Positions 27,114-36,135 of a stretch of 51,572 nucleotides of DNA are shown one piece after another. The translations under genes and the position numbers were made by a program. Under the pieces are notes generated by a model. That model was not told the origin of the DNA, ran no database searches, and was given only the letters and a program-made list of their open reading frames with translations. The first letter of the stretch is position 1. The number at the start of each line of letters is the position of its first letter. Location of the stretch: NCBI GenBank assembly GCA_031271005.1, contig JAISWT010000133.1, forward strand, positions 1 to 51,572, read 5' to 3'. This DNA comes from Prevotellaceae bacterium (GTDB lineage Bacteria > Bacteroidota > Bacteroidia > Bacteroidales > Paludibacteraceae).

Positions 27114-28895
27114 TTACCTTCTCAGAGGTTCGCATTTTGTACTTAGCCACACACGTTCTTCTTCCGAAAGGTTAAGAATAAGTTTTTCGTAAACAAATTC
27201 GTGGTAGGCATTCAACCATTCTATTTCTTTGCGCGTAAGCAGGTCGATATTTATCATCTGTTTATCAATAGGGAACAGTGTAAGTGTTTCAAATTTCAGA
27301 AATTGTCCGAATTCTGATTTGCCTGCTTCCTCTACTCTCACCAGATTTTCAGTGCGAATACCGTACTCACCTGCTCTGTATAGTCCCGGTTCGTTCGAGA
27401 TTATCATTCCTGCCTGCAATACGGTTGGGTTTTCGTCCATTCTAATGTTCTGCGGACCTTCGTGTACACAGAGGAAATGCCCTACTCCATGTCCTGTTCC
27501 GTGCCCGTAGTTAATATGCTCGTCCCACATTGCTTTGCGTGCCAGTATGTCGAGTTGCGAGCCGCGCGTACCTGTGGGGAAAACGGCTGTTGCCAGCGCT
27601 ATATGTCCTTTGAGCACAAGTGTAAAGTCGTTTTTCTGTTTCACCGCAGGCGCGCCAATAGCCACAGTGCGCGTAATGTCGGTTGTGCCTTCCAAATATT
27701 GCCCTCCCGAGTCGAGCAACAGAATATCCTTGGCGGTGATTTTAGAGTTCGTTTCGGGGGTCGCGCTGTAATGCACAATCGCGCCGTGAGCCGCGTAGCC
27801 CGAAATAGTGTCGAAACTTTCGCCTACAAAATTTTCCTGCTCGGCGCGGAAACTGTGCAGTTTGTTGCTAATACTTATTTCACTAAGTTCCTGTTTGCCA
27901 ACATTTTCTTCGAGCCACTTGAAAAAGCGCACTAATGCTACGCCGTCTTTGAGCATTGCCGCACGTATGCCTGCTACTTCGATGTCGTTTTTCACTGCTT
28001 TGAGTCTGAAAACAGGCGACATCCCGTTGCGAATTGCACATTGCGCAGGTATTGACTTAAAAAGTTGCTCGTTAAGTTTATTCCCGTCAATAAAAACGGC
28101 TTTGTCTGTTGGCAGTTTTTGTAATTCGTAATAAATAGATGGATATGGCTTTACCTCAATATTTTGAGATTTCAGATATTCTGCGGTTTCGGGCGTTATT
28201 TTTTTGTCGTCAATAAAAAGAGTAGCCCTGTTTTGCTCCACTAAAGCGTATGCAATAGTTAAAGGGTTGAAATCCACGTCGTTGCCGCGAATATTGAAGA
28301 GCCATGCGAGGTCGTCCAGCGCCGAGACCACAAAAATGTCGGCATGCGCCTTGGCAAGTTCGCTGCGCACTGCGGTTAATTTGTCGGCTGTAGATTGTCC
28401 TGCATATTTTATGTCGTACACAAAACACTTGTTTTCAGGCAGTTGTGGTCGGTCTGTCCATATATCCGAAATTAAATCAATCGGAACGAGTTGCATATTG
28501 TTCAGTTCCAAATCAGCCTTCAATTTTTGGTAGGCATTGTGCGAAATCATTTTCGGATTTATGCCTACTTTTTCTCCTTTTTGCAAAGTCTCCGCGAGCC
28601 ATTCAACGATGGCAGGCGTTTCGGGCAGTCCCTCTTTCATCAGTTCGTAGCCCGTTCCCTGCAATTGGGTTTCTGCCTGTAAAAAGTAGCGTGAGTCTGT
28701 CCACAGCGCTGCTTTTTGCAGTGCGATGACAGCCGTCCCTGCTGAGCCGTTGAAGCCCGAAATCCACACGCGCTCTTTCCAGTGGTCTGCAAAATATTCG
28801 CTTGCGTGCGGGTCGATATGCGGCACGATACATGCCGATATTTCATTGGCTTTAAACGTATTACGTAACAATTCCAATTTCTTAGTTGTGTTCAT
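27114..28895 (-). CDS. Xaa-Pro aminopeptidase (aminopeptidase P family, M24)
   Basis: A 593-residue cytoplasmic peptidase that removes N-terminal residues before proline. It has two creatinase-like N-terminal domains and the pita-bread catalytic domain. The metal ligands can be read: Asp in 'LLLDSGGQYLEG' and 'TTDITRT' (~385-397), His in 'GHGTGHGVGHF' (~463-473), Glu in 'ISNEPGLYR' (~499) and 'GIRTENLVRV' (~514). The long three-domain form is the one found in Bacteroidetes and eukaryotes rather than the shorter E. coli PepP. Transcribed alone or with the coiled-coil gene. Confidence 0.93.
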   Translation of the reverse strand: MNTTKKLELLRNTFKANEISACIVPHIDPHASEYFADHWKERVWISGFNGSAGTAVIALQKAALWTDSRYFLQAETQLQGTGYELMKEGLPETPAIVEWLAETLQKGEKVGINPKMISHNAYQKLKADLELNNMQLVPIDLISDIWTDRPQLPENKCFVYDIKYAGQSTADKLTAVRSELAKAHADIFVVSALDDLAWLFNIRGNDVDFNPLTIAYALVEQNRATLFIDDKKITPETAEYLKSQNIEVKPYPSIYYELQKLPTDKAVFIDGNKLNEQLFKSIPAQCAIRNGMSPVFRLKAVKNDIEVAGIRAAMLKDGVALVRFFKWLEENVGKQELSEISISNKLHSFRAEQENFVGESFDTISGYAAHGAIVHYSATPETNSKITAKDILLLDSGGQYLEGTTDITRTVAIGAPAVKQKNDFTLVLKGHIALATAVFPTGTRGSQLDILARKAMWDEHINYGHGTGHGVGHFLCVHEGPQNIRMDENPTVLQAGMIISNEPGLYRAGEYGIRTENLVRVEEAGKSEFGQFLKFETLTLFPIDKQMINIDLLTRKEIEWLNAYHEFVYEKLILNLSEEERVWLSTKCEPLRR

Positions 28896-29407
28896 ATTGT
28901 TTTTTGTTGTTTAATTTTAAATAAGAATTATAAATGGTTAATATTTTTTTAACTTTTTATTTGCCAAGTTGCAGGTTGGGCAAGCTCTGTTTTTTTGCAA
29001 CTGTTTTATTACCAAATTCGGTAAAACAGTGCAAACCAACACCTTATCTTATATTTTTATATTTATAACAAAGTCGCATTGCTGCTTTGTTGAGAAAATT
29101 CCTTAAAATAAGGATTTGGGGTTTTGACCGTCTTTGTAATCTGCTGAGTTATAAAAACTTACCCGAAGATTGCAGCCCGCCATTGATAGTTAAATATTGC
29201 CCCGGTTTAAATGTAATGTTGAATTTTCCAATCTCTGAGCAATGCGACAATGCAAAATTAATAAAATTTTTTTATTCAAAAAAAAAATAACATTTTTTTT
29301 CACAAATTTTTAAAAAAAAAACCTGTCAAATCTTTTTTTGAGGCGTTGCTGACGCTATCTGAATGGAGTTGTCAGATTTTTGATTTTACATAATTTCCTT
29401 TTTTGTC

Positions 29408-29446
29408 CGCGAATTTACGCGAATTTACGCGAATTTACGCGAATTA
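29408..29446. repeat. Tandem decamer cgcgaattta x~4
   Basis: Three full and one nearly full copy of cgcgaattta in the spacer upstream of murE. No coding context. Confidence 0.85.
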
Positions 29447-29460
29447 TTTTTTTTAGTTGT

Positions 29461-29507
29461 GGGAACTCCTAAAAACTGCTTATTTGTCGTTGGACTTCAC
29501 TTTGAAA
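29461..29507. mobile_element. Truncated end of the gggaactcctaaaaa element
   Basis: ~47 bases beginning gggaactcctaaaaactgct match the reverse complement of the right end of the element at 47451-47571 almost base for base over ~38 bases (through ...ttggacttca). The other end is missing and a heptamer repeat follows at once. Confidence 0.65.
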
Positions 29508-29513
29508 TTAATT

Positions 29514-29548
29514 AGCAATTAGCAATTAGCAATTAGCAGATAGCAATT
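29514..29548. repeat. Heptamer satellite agcaatt x5
   Basis: Four copies of agcaatt plus one variant (agcagat), 35 bases. It is one of several 7-base periodic arrays in this window. Confidence 0.85.
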
Positions 29549-29830
29549 ACGAATTGATATTTATCTAAACTCTAATAACCATACGCTTATCACTGCAAGC
29601 AGGTTTTGTTTTATTTAAAATAAAGCAGTAATTTTGCCCGCGAATTTATTTTTCACTTTCCGGTTATCAGTTAAACGAGTACCCGCATATTAGCCTGAAA
29701 ACAGTGATAATTGACTGATATACAGTTGTTTAAGCAAAGATTTTTATTTTGCAGGATAAAACTCTTATATTCAATCAGTTAGGGCGATATTTGGGTATAT
29801 ATACGGATATTTATTAAAAAATATAAACAG

Positions 29831-31315
29831 ATGAAGACACTTCAAAATATCATTAAAAACCTCAAGATAAAAGCGCTTACGGGCGATGCAGATGTAGAGA
29901 TTTCAGGTGTGGAGTTCGACTCTCGCAAAATTAAGGACGGAAATATGTTTGTTGCCACGCGCGGACTTGCTGTAGATGGACACAGTTATATCCCAATGGC
30001 AATAGAAAAAGGCGCAAAAGCAATCGTTTGCGAAGAAGTTCCTGCATCATTGTCGGTCGTTAGTCAGCGGTTATCGGTTATAGTTGTTGAAAATTCGGCA
30101 GAAGCATTAGGCTTAATTGCCTGCCAATGGTATAATCAACCGTCTGAAAATCTTATACTTACCGGAGTTACCGGCACAAACGGAAAGACAACGACCGCCA
30201 CTTTGCTTTACGAAATTTTCCGCAAACTTGGCTACAAGGCAGGATTGATTTCTACTGTTTGCAATTATATTGACAGCAAGCCTGTACCAACAAACTATAC
30301 AACGCCCGACCCTCTGGAACTGAACGCCTTGCTCGCCGAAATGGTGGCAGCAGGTTGCCAATATGCGTTTATGGAGGTTAGTTCGCACTCTGTTGAGCAG
30401 CACAGAATAGCAGGATTGCACTTCAAAGGCGCGATTTTCACCAACCTCACACACGACCACATTGATTATCACCTCACTTTTGAGAACTATTTGAAAGCCA
30501 AAAAACGCTTCTTTGATGACCTGCCTGCCGATGCTTTCGCCCTTACAAATGCTGACGACCGCAACGGAATGGTGATGTTGCAGAACACCAAAGCCGCAAA
30601 ATACACCTATTCATTGAGGACGGCAGCAAACTTCAAAACGAAAATTTTGGAACATGATTTTAACGGCATGCTACTGGAAATAAATGGTAAAGAGGTTCAC
30701 GTGCAGTTTATAGGGCGTTTCAATGCCAGCAATCTTACGGACATTTACGGGGCTGCAACATTGCTGATTGGCAGGGACAAACTTCCTGTTAGCGACATCG
30801 AATTGTTGCAAATAATAAGCGCGCTTCATTCTGTATCAGGGCGTTTTGAAACCATTCGTGCGCCGCAAGGCTATACTGCTATTGTGGATTATGCGCATAC
30901 GCCCGATGCCCTCCAAAATGTGATTTCTACAATTAATGATATTCTGCAAAACACAGGCGGCGATTTAATCACAGTTGTGGGGTGTGGCGGCGACCGCGAC
31001 CGAAGCAAACGTCCTGTGATGGCACGCGAGGCGGTTGACGGCAGCGCCAAAGCGATACTCACCAGCGACAACCCGCGAAACGAAGACCCGCAGGAAATTC
31101 TGAACGACATGCTTGCAGGGCTTGACCGTGGGCAGAAGCAGCGTACGCTTGTCATTGCCGACAGGCGCGAGGCTATAAAAACGGCTTGCTCATTTGCCAA
31201 AAAGGGAGATGTTGTGCTGATTGCAGGAAAAGGGCACGAAGATTATCAGATTGTGAAAGGCGTGAAGCATCACTTTGATGACCGCGAAGAAGTGAAAACG
31301 ATTATTAGTTATTAG
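29831..31315 (+). CDS. murE: UDP-MurNAc-tripeptide synthetase (meso-DAP adding)
   Basis: A 494-residue Mur ligase that adds the third residue to the peptidoglycan stem peptide in the cytoplasm. The P-loop is 'GVTGTNGKTTTATLL' (112-126); the central and C-terminal Mur domains follow ('EVSSHSVEQHR', 'FNASNLTDIYGAA', 'GCGGDRDRSKRP'). The DNPR motif at 413-416 marks meso-diaminopimelate rather than lysine as substrate. Residues ~75-88 (SLSVVSQRLSVIVV) look low in complexity at DNA level, with a roughly 7-base period (cggttatcggtta), which may be an in-frame spacer-type insertion in the N-terminal domain. No other mur gene is beside it. Its stop codon lies inside the first unit of a 14-base tandem repeat. 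Confidence 0.94.
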   Translation: MKTLQNIIKNLKIKALTGDADVEISGVEFDSRKIKDGNMFVATRGLAVDGHSYIPMAIEKGAKAIVCEEVPASLSVVSQRLSVIVVENSAEALGLIACQWYNQPSENLILTGVTGTNGKTTTATLLYEIFRKLGYKAGLISTVCNYIDSKPVPTNYTTPDPLELNALLAEMVAAGCQYAFMEVSSHSVEQHRIAGLHFKGAIFTNLTHDHIDYHLTFENYLKAKKRFFDDLPADAFALTNADDRNGMVMLQNTKAAKYTYSLRTAANFKTKILEHDFNGMLLEINGKEVHVQFIGRFNASNLTDIYGAATLLIGRDKLPVSDIELLQIISALHSVSGRFETIRAPQGYTAIVDYAHTPDALQNVISTINDILQNTGGDLITVVGCGGDRDRSKRPVMAREAVDGSAKAILTSDNPRNEDPQEILNDMLAGLDRGQKQRTLVIADRREAIKTACSFAKKGDVVLIAGKGHEDYQIVKGVKHHFDDREEVKTIISY

Positions 31316-31460
31316 AGTGTAGTTATTAGAGTGTAGTTATTAGAGTGTAGTTATTAGAGTGTAGTTATTAGAGTGTAGATATTAGATATTAGATATTAGA
31401 AAAAACTCTAAACTCTAAACTCTAAACTCTAAACTCTAATAACTAACCACTAACCACTAA
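31308..31460. repeat. Compound 7/14-base satellite after murE
   Basis: Five copies of the 14-mer gttattagagtgta (31308-31377, starting inside the murE stop), three of gatatta (31378-31398), five of actctaa (31405-31439) and two of ccactaa (31447-31460). All have periods of 7 or 14. The last unit is the same heptamer as at 15.5 kb. Confidence 0.88.
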
Positions 31461-31465
31461 CAACG

Positions 31466-32650
31466 TTATTCCACATACAGAACTAATCCTTTCAGATATT
31501 CGCCTTCGGGGTGAAAAATGTTTATTGGGTGGTCTGCCGGCTGCGACATCAGGTGCAGGATACGCACATTACGTCCTGCTTCCACAGCCGCAGACATAAC
31601 CGCGAGCCTGAACTGCTCTTTTGTAACCGCCTGCGAACAGGAAAAAGTGAACAGCAAGCCTCCGACAGCAATTTTTTCAAAAGCATTCCGATTAAGCCTC
31701 TGATAGCCTCTTAGCGCGTTGCTAATTGCATCGCGGTGTTTGGCAAAGGCGGGCGGGTCAAGAACGATTAAATCATACTTGTTTTCCGTATTCTTTAAAT
31801 ATTTAAAAGCATCTTCTGTGAACGATTTATGCCGCACATCTTGGGGGAAATTCTGCTCTATATTGATGTCAGTCAATTCTATTGCCTTTGCAGAACTGTC
31901 AACCGAATGGACGCTTTTTGCGCCTCCGCGCATTGCATAGACCGAGAATCCGCCCGTGTATGCAAACATGTTCAAAACGTGTTTTCCGTGCGCGTAGTGT
32001 TCTAATAGCGAGCGATTTTCACGCTGGTCAATAAAGAAGCCCGTTTTTTGTCCGTGCAGCCAGTCCACCTGAAACAGTAGCCCATTTTCCAGAGTGGTAA
32101 ACTTATTATTGTGATTTCCAGCGAGATAGCCCTCTTCACGCTCAACAGGGGCTTTGCCGGGCAAGGTGTTTTCCGACTTGTAAAATACGTTTTTTATGTG
32201 TGGCACAATCTTCATAATCAGTTGCGCCAGCATTTGCCTTATAAGGTGCATTCCAACAGTGTGAGCCTGAATTACAGCCGTTTCGCCATACACATCTACC
32301 ACAAGTCCGGGCAGGTTGTCCCCTTCGCCATACACAAGTCTGAAAGTGGTATTCGTTGCCGAAATCAAACCAATATTTAGCCGCAACCAACAGGCTTTTT
32401 CAAGTTTTTTGCGCCAGAAATGTTCGTCTATTATTTCATCTTCAAAGGTCAAAATTCTTACGGCAATACTTCCCGTTTGGCAATGTCCTATGCCGATAAA
32501 GTTTCCTTCTGCGTCAGCAACTCTGACGATGTCTCCTTCTTGGGCTTCGCCGTCGGCTCGGGCAACAGCCCCCGAAAAGACCCACGGATGCAAACGGCGC
32601 AAACTCTCGTCCCTGCGCGGTTTCAGAGTAAGTGTTGTATAAGGGTTCAT
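31466..32650 (-). CDS. rlmI: RlmI-like 23S rRNA (cytosine-C5) methyltransferase
   Basis: A 394-residue class I SAM methyltransferase with an N-terminal PUA domain (~3-80; 'LRRLHPWVFSGAV'), an EEHEE-like middle and the catalytic domain. 'HVLNMFAYTGGFSVYAMRGG' is the SAM site, 'DLIVLDPPAFAK' is motif IV, and 'LFTFSCSQ' carries the catalytic cysteine. RlmI methylates C1962 of 23S rRNA in E. coli. Its ATG overlaps the stop of the upstream PqqD-like gene (ATGA), so translation is coupled. It ends 6 bases from the murE satellite, facing murE tail to tail. Confidence 0.9.
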   Translation of the reverse strand: MNPYTTLTLKPRRDESLRRLHPWVFSGAVARADGEAQEGDIVRVADAEGNFIGIGHCQTGSIAVRILTFEDEIIDEHFWRKKLEKACWLRLNIGLISATNTTFRLVYGEGDNLPGLVVDVYGETAVIQAHTVGMHLIRQMLAQLIMKIVPHIKNVFYKSENTLPGKAPVEREEGYLAGNHNNKFTTLENGLLFQVDWLHGQKTGFFIDQRENRSLLEHYAHGKHVLNMFAYTGGFSVYAMRGGAKSVHSVDSSAKAIELTDINIEQNFPQDVRHKSFTEDAFKYLKNTENKYDLIVLDPPAFAKHRDAISNALRGYQRLNRNAFEKIAVGGLLFTFSCSQAVTKEQFRLAVMSAAVEAGRNVRILHLMSQPADHPINIFHPEGEYLKGLVLYVE

Positions 32651-32922
32651 TGCTCTATAGCGCTGGCTTTCAACAGCGAATTTACGAAATTCTCCGCATC
32701 GATTGTTGCCTTTTCGGTGTCAACGTCAAAACGTTCGGTCAGCGCAATAGCAATATCCTCGACTGTAAAATCTGTCCCCGCAAACTCGTTGAAGAGCCAT
32801 TCGGCGGTGCGATTGAACGATACTACTTTGGTTAAATCAACGCCCTGTGTTCCCTGTATAATGAGAATATTTTCGCCTGCTATTTCCCTGATTTTAAGAC
32901 CTTCTTTTATTTTCATTTCCAA
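32647..32922 (-). CDS. PqqD-like (RiPP recognition element fold) small protein
   Basis: A 91-residue protein. 'KIREIAGENILIIQGTQGVDLTKVVSFNRTAEWLFNEFAG' and 'FTVEDIAIALTERFDVD' match the PqqD family: strands holding a peptide followed by a small helical bundle. PqqD proteins bind leader peptides for radical-SAM enzymes in RiPP pathways, but no radical-SAM gene or precursor peptide is seen here. Instead it is coupled by an ATGA overlap to rlmI. Single PqqD-like proteins are frequent in Bacteroidetes with unknown role. Confidence 0.75.
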   Translation of the reverse strand: MEMKIKEGLKIREIAGENILIIQGTQGVDLTKVVSFNRTAEWLFNEFAGTDFTVEDIAIALTERFDVDTEKATIDAENFVNSLLKASAIEQ

Positions 32923-33337
32923 TAATATAAATTCGGTATTATTAATTTAGTGATAAGAATTTTTTTTTAAATATTTTCTATTAACATTAGTAGAAGAATT
33001 TGCATAATTTTTATCTGTTTATATTTTTTAATTATTTGATATTCAATATTTTACAAAATAATCATCTCCTTTTAATTAAAAATTTCTTAATTCATTCATT
33101 TCTTAATTTCTTAATTTCTACTAAGGTTAATCGAATTACAATAAGGGTTTTTATTATTTCTAATTATTAACTGTTAATTAATTAAATTCTATATCAAAAT
33201 TAAAAATGCCTACAATTCAATAATATAAAATTTCCCGCAAAATTATACCAAATGTGCGAGTTTTCCAAATGCTTATGTCGAAAAAAAGGCTTCGTAAAAA
33301 CAAATACGTTTTTTTTGCGCCCTTGCTTCTCTGGTTT
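32923..33337. other. AT-rich intergenic region, 415 bases
   Basis: Very AT-rich with runs such as 'tttcttaatt' repeated three to four times at ~33085-33118. No coding frame of note, no good terminator for lysC, and no convincing promoter for the PqqD-like gene could be picked out. Confidence 0.4.
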
Positions 33338-34603
33338 TTAGGACCGGTTTTTCGCTCTTAGCAGGTATCGCGAAATCCTTCTTGTGTGCTGCGAGAGCAA
33401 AATTTCTTTGTCGGCAGTGGTTTCCTGCTCTATTTTGCGGTTTGTGCCGCGAATGGTTAGCAGTTGGAGATTATCATTGTAAGTAACTCTGTAATTGTTG
33501 GCAAGTTCGTCGAGCGCGGCCGGCAGGTATCGCGTGTTGTCAACACACACAGAGATACTTACGGCAGAACTTTGAATAAGCGACACTTTAATTCTGTGCT
33601 TTGTTAGCAGCCCGAACGCATGGGACAGGCTGTCTTCCAGCACAAAGGAAAAGTCGCGCGGGCGGATGCTTACAAGTGTCTGATTAGCACGCAGTATCAG
33701 CACGGGTATATCTATCGGTTTTTGTGTTTTGTCCTTAATAATTGACCCTTTTTGGTCGGGATTGGCAAATGGGCGTACAAAGAGAGGGATATTTTCGTTC
33801 TCAAGCGGCTTAATAGTTTTAGGGTGAATAATTTGCGCCCCGCTGTAAGCCAGTTCCACCGCGTCTGCATACGTGAGTTCGGGGATAAGAACAGTGTTTT
33901 TAAAAATTCGCGGGTCGGCGTTCAATATTCCGGGCACGTCTTTCCAAATGGTAACGCTTTTGGCGTTGAGCAAATTTGCGACTACGGCAGCCGTATAATC
34001 CGAGCCTTCGCGCCCCAGAGTTGTGGGAACGCCTTTGAGGTTTGCGCCTATAAAGCCTTGACCTATATATATCTTATGTTTCTGAAAATCGACAGCCTGA
34101 CGAAGGTTCTTACGGCTCTCGTCAATATTGACATTTGCTTCGCGAAAATTACTGTCCGTAATTAGCAACTTTCGCATGTCCAGCCACTTGCTGTCTATGT
34201 TTTGGGTCTTTAAATAGGCGGCAACAATGGTTGTAGAAATAATTTCGCCGTATGAAACGAGATGGTCGTACCAGCGGTCGTAGTCATCGCCCACTCCGTC
34301 CATAATCAGTTCTTTTATTTCGGCAAAAATGGGGGACAGAATTTGAACAGTTTCGTTTTCCGTCTTGAAAAGCGCGTTGCAAATTTCTGCGTGAAACTGC
34401 TGAACAGCAGCAAGATGCGCCCATGCGTCCTCTTTTTCGGCACGCATAAAACAAGCAAGCGCCTGCTCCATTGCATTAGTAGTTTTGCCCATTGCCGAAA
34501 CCACAATGAAGAGGTCATCGCGTACCTCCGAAACTATTGAGACAATATTTTTTATACCCTCAGCAGAGCGCACAGACGCGCCCCCAAACTTATAGACAAT
34601 CAT
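33338..34603 (-). CDS. lysC: Aspartate kinase (monofunctional)
   Basis: A 421-residue aspartokinase, first step of lysine, threonine, methionine and DAP synthesis. The kinase motif 'MIVYKFGGASV' opens the protein, followed by 'IVVSAMGKTTNAM', 'GQGFIGANLKGVPTTLGREGSDYTAA' region and 'WKDVPGILNADPR'. Two ACT-type regulatory segments follow ('TLVSIRPRDF' and 'KVSLIQSSAVSISVCVD'). I start at 34603 because the family begins with M-x-VxKFGG; the longer frame from 34642 would overlap the predicted promoter. No homoserine dehydrogenase is fused. The supply of DAP links it loosely to murE. Confidence 0.92.
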   Translation of the reverse strand: MIVYKFGGASVRSAEGIKNIVSIVSEVRDDLFIVVSAMGKTTNAMEQALACFMRAEKEDAWAHLAAVQQFHAEICNALFKTENETVQILSPIFAEIKELIMDGVGDDYDRWYDHLVSYGEIISTTIVAAYLKTQNIDSKWLDMRKLLITDSNFREANVNIDESRKNLRQAVDFQKHKIYIGQGFIGANLKGVPTTLGREGSDYTAAVVANLLNAKSVTIWKDVPGILNADPRIFKNTVLIPELTYADAVELAYSGAQIIHPKTIKPLENENIPLFVRPFANPDQKGSIIKDKTQKPIDIPVLILRANQTLVSIRPRDFSFVLEDSLSHAFGLLTKHRIKVSLIQSSAVSISVCVDNTRYLPAALDELANNYRVTYNDNLQLLTIRGTNRKIEQETTADKEILLSQHTRRISRYLLRAKNRS

Positions 34604-34630
34604 TTTTTCAATACACCTTTTTTCAGACTG

Positions 34631-34638
34631 CAAAATTA
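34631..34638 (-). promoter_or_regulatory. -7 box (TAATTTTG) for lysC
   Basis: The minus strand reads TAATTTTG followed by cagtctg, 28 bases before the lysC ATG. A perfect 16-base palindrome, ttcacaacgttgtgaa, lies upstream at 34685-34700 between the stop of the next gene and this box. Confidence 0.5.
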
Positions 34639-34714
34639 ACAAAAAATCTTTTATTAATTAAAAATGAATAATTAAATGTCAAGTTTCACAACGTTGTGAA
34701 TTTTAACATTTTAT

Positions 34715-36118
34715 TCAACATTTAAACAAATCATCCATCGCCACTTCGCTTTGGATATTATTCCAATATTCGTTATGTTTCACGCCGTAAGTTGTGATTA
34801 AAGTGGTGTGAATTGCCTTGCGCGTTTTTGTTTTGTCAATGAAAGCGGCGCGTTTGTTTTGCAAAACTTGCGAATATGCTTTATCAATCGTAAATTCGCC
34901 GTCGTAATATTTTATTTCACAGATATTTACAACATTATCTCGGCGGTCTATCATCAAATCAATTTCGGCGGTATTGCTGCGCCAGTTGACAATATTGGTC
35001 GAAACAGCGGCAATACCCAGTTTCGTTTTTATCTGCTTAATGTGCGCGAGGCAGAGGTTCTCAAAAGCGTGTCCCGCCCAGTTTTTATACCGCCCGCTGT
35101 TGATTTGCGAAAGATAAAAATCGCCTTCCAAATGGTTGTTGTTTTTCATAAACGAATAATAAAACAGCACAAAGGGGTCGGTGAGACGAAAGATTTTCTC
35201 TTTCGCTTTTTTGCCGTAAGATGCCGCCGATTTGATAAAACCGCAGAGTTCCAATTCATTCAGCGTGGCAGTAAGTCCGCCGCCCTTGTTGCCTGTATGC
35301 CGTCCAATGTCGTCTCGCAGTTGTCCTTTCTTTTTATTCGACAGATAATCAACTACTTGCGTATATATTTGCGGGTGTTTGAAAAGCGAAGCGAACAGCA
35401 ATTCAAACTCGTTTTGCAAAGGTGCATTTTCGCCAAAACACAGGAAATCAATGTTTTGCGCTACTGATTTTCCTTTTTCAAACAGATTTAGATAAAAGGG
35501 GATTCCTCCAAAGGCAAAATATGCTTCCGCAATGTCCTTTTTTTCGTAGTTCATTTTTTTTGCGGCAAAATATGCCTCACATTCACCCAGCGTAAAGGGC
35601 GCGATAAACATTCGGCGCGTAACGCGGTTGTAGAGTCCGCCCTTGTTTTTCAGCAACTTATTGGTCATCCACGAAGTTGCCGAGCCGCAGGCAATAAGCA
35701 GAATGTCGGGGCGCGAACTTGCCCACGAGTTCCAAAAAAACTCCAAAGCGGTCAGAAAATCAGATTTTGGCGTATCCAACCAAGGCATCTCATCAATAAA
35801 AATCACTTTTTTACCACGTTTGCGACTGTGTTCGAGCAAATGAATGAGTTGTCGGAACGCTTCCATCCACGTTTTGACCTGCGGATAAGGCAGCCCTGCA
35901 TAAAAATTAAGCGACACATTGAAATTTTCCAACTGCGCCTGTTTTTCGGCATTTGCCAAGCCCGTAACATAAAACGTAAATTTCTCTGCAAAAAATTCTT
36001 TTATAAGAAATGTTTTTCCAACCCTTCGCCTGCCATAGACAGCCACAAATTCGGGCTGCTCTATTTCGTAAAAGTGCTGAAAATCAGATTTTTCCTTATT
36101 TCTACCAATGATATTCAT
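34715..36118 (-). CDS. AAA ATPase with DUF234/nuclease-like C-terminus
   Basis: A 467-residue archaeal-type ATPase. 'MNIIGRNKEKSDFQHFYE' opens it. Walker A 'VYGRRRVGKTFLIKEF' (~28-43), Walker B 'VIFIDEMPWLDTPKSDF' (~105-121), sensor 'LLIACGSATSWMTNKLL', then 'RMFIAPFTLGECEAYF'. A winged-helix-like part follows (~270-330), then a PD-(D/E)xK-like domain ('NTAEIDLMIDRRDNVVNICEIKYYDGEF', D and E-x-K in place). An active nuclease site is therefore possible here, unlike the 25-kb copy. Two 36-base palindromes sit over and above its promoter. It directly precedes lysC, but with a separate promoter between. Confidence 0.82.
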   Translation of the reverse strand: MNIIGRNKEKSDFQHFYEIEQPEFVAVYGRRRVGKTFLIKEFFAEKFTFYVTGLANAEKQAQLENFNVSLNFYAGLPYPQVKTWMEAFRQLIHLLEHSRKRGKKVIFIDEMPWLDTPKSDFLTALEFFWNSWASSRPDILLIACGSATSWMTNKLLKNKGGLYNRVTRRMFIAPFTLGECEAYFAAKKMNYEKKDIAEAYFAFGGIPFYLNLFEKGKSVAQNIDFLCFGENAPLQNEFELLFASLFKHPQIYTQVVDYLSNKKKGQLRDDIGRHTGNKGGGLTATLNELELCGFIKSAASYGKKAKEKIFRLTDPFVLFYYSFMKNNNHLEGDFYLSQINSGRYKNWAGHAFENLCLAHIKQIKTKLGIAAVSTNIVNWRSNTAEIDLMIDRRDNVVNICEIKYYDGEFTIDKAYSQVLQNKRAAFIDKTKTRKAIHTTLITTYGVKHNEYWNNIQSEVAMDDLFKC

Positions 36119-36135
36119 ACAAAATAAATTTTGTG

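Larger units (their letters stand above)
28896..29830. other. Large intergenic region, 935 bases, between divergent genes
   Basis: No credible gene; a 67-codon plus-strand frame at 29087-29290 has no family-like features. Contents: a hairpin near 28997-29037 (actgtttta with taaaacagt), a short piece (attgcagcccg, near 29170) shared with the 19345 element, a -7-like box on minus at 29253-29260 (TAATTTTG) that may serve the aminopeptidase, a decamer repeat, a truncated MITE end and a heptamer repeat (listed separately), and then the murE leader. Confidence 0.5.

Noticed and set aside
29087..29290. 67-codon frame in the 28.9-29.8 kb spacer
   Set aside because: No domain and no family-like features; it runs through spacer-repeat pieces.
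29408..29548. Short repeats upstream of murE considered as CRISPR
   Set aside because: Head-to-tail 7- and 10-base units with no unique spacers and no cas genes.
32647..32922. A RiPP biosynthesis cluster around the PqqD-like gene
   Set aside because: No radical-SAM enzyme, peptidase, transporter or precursor peptide could be found on either side.
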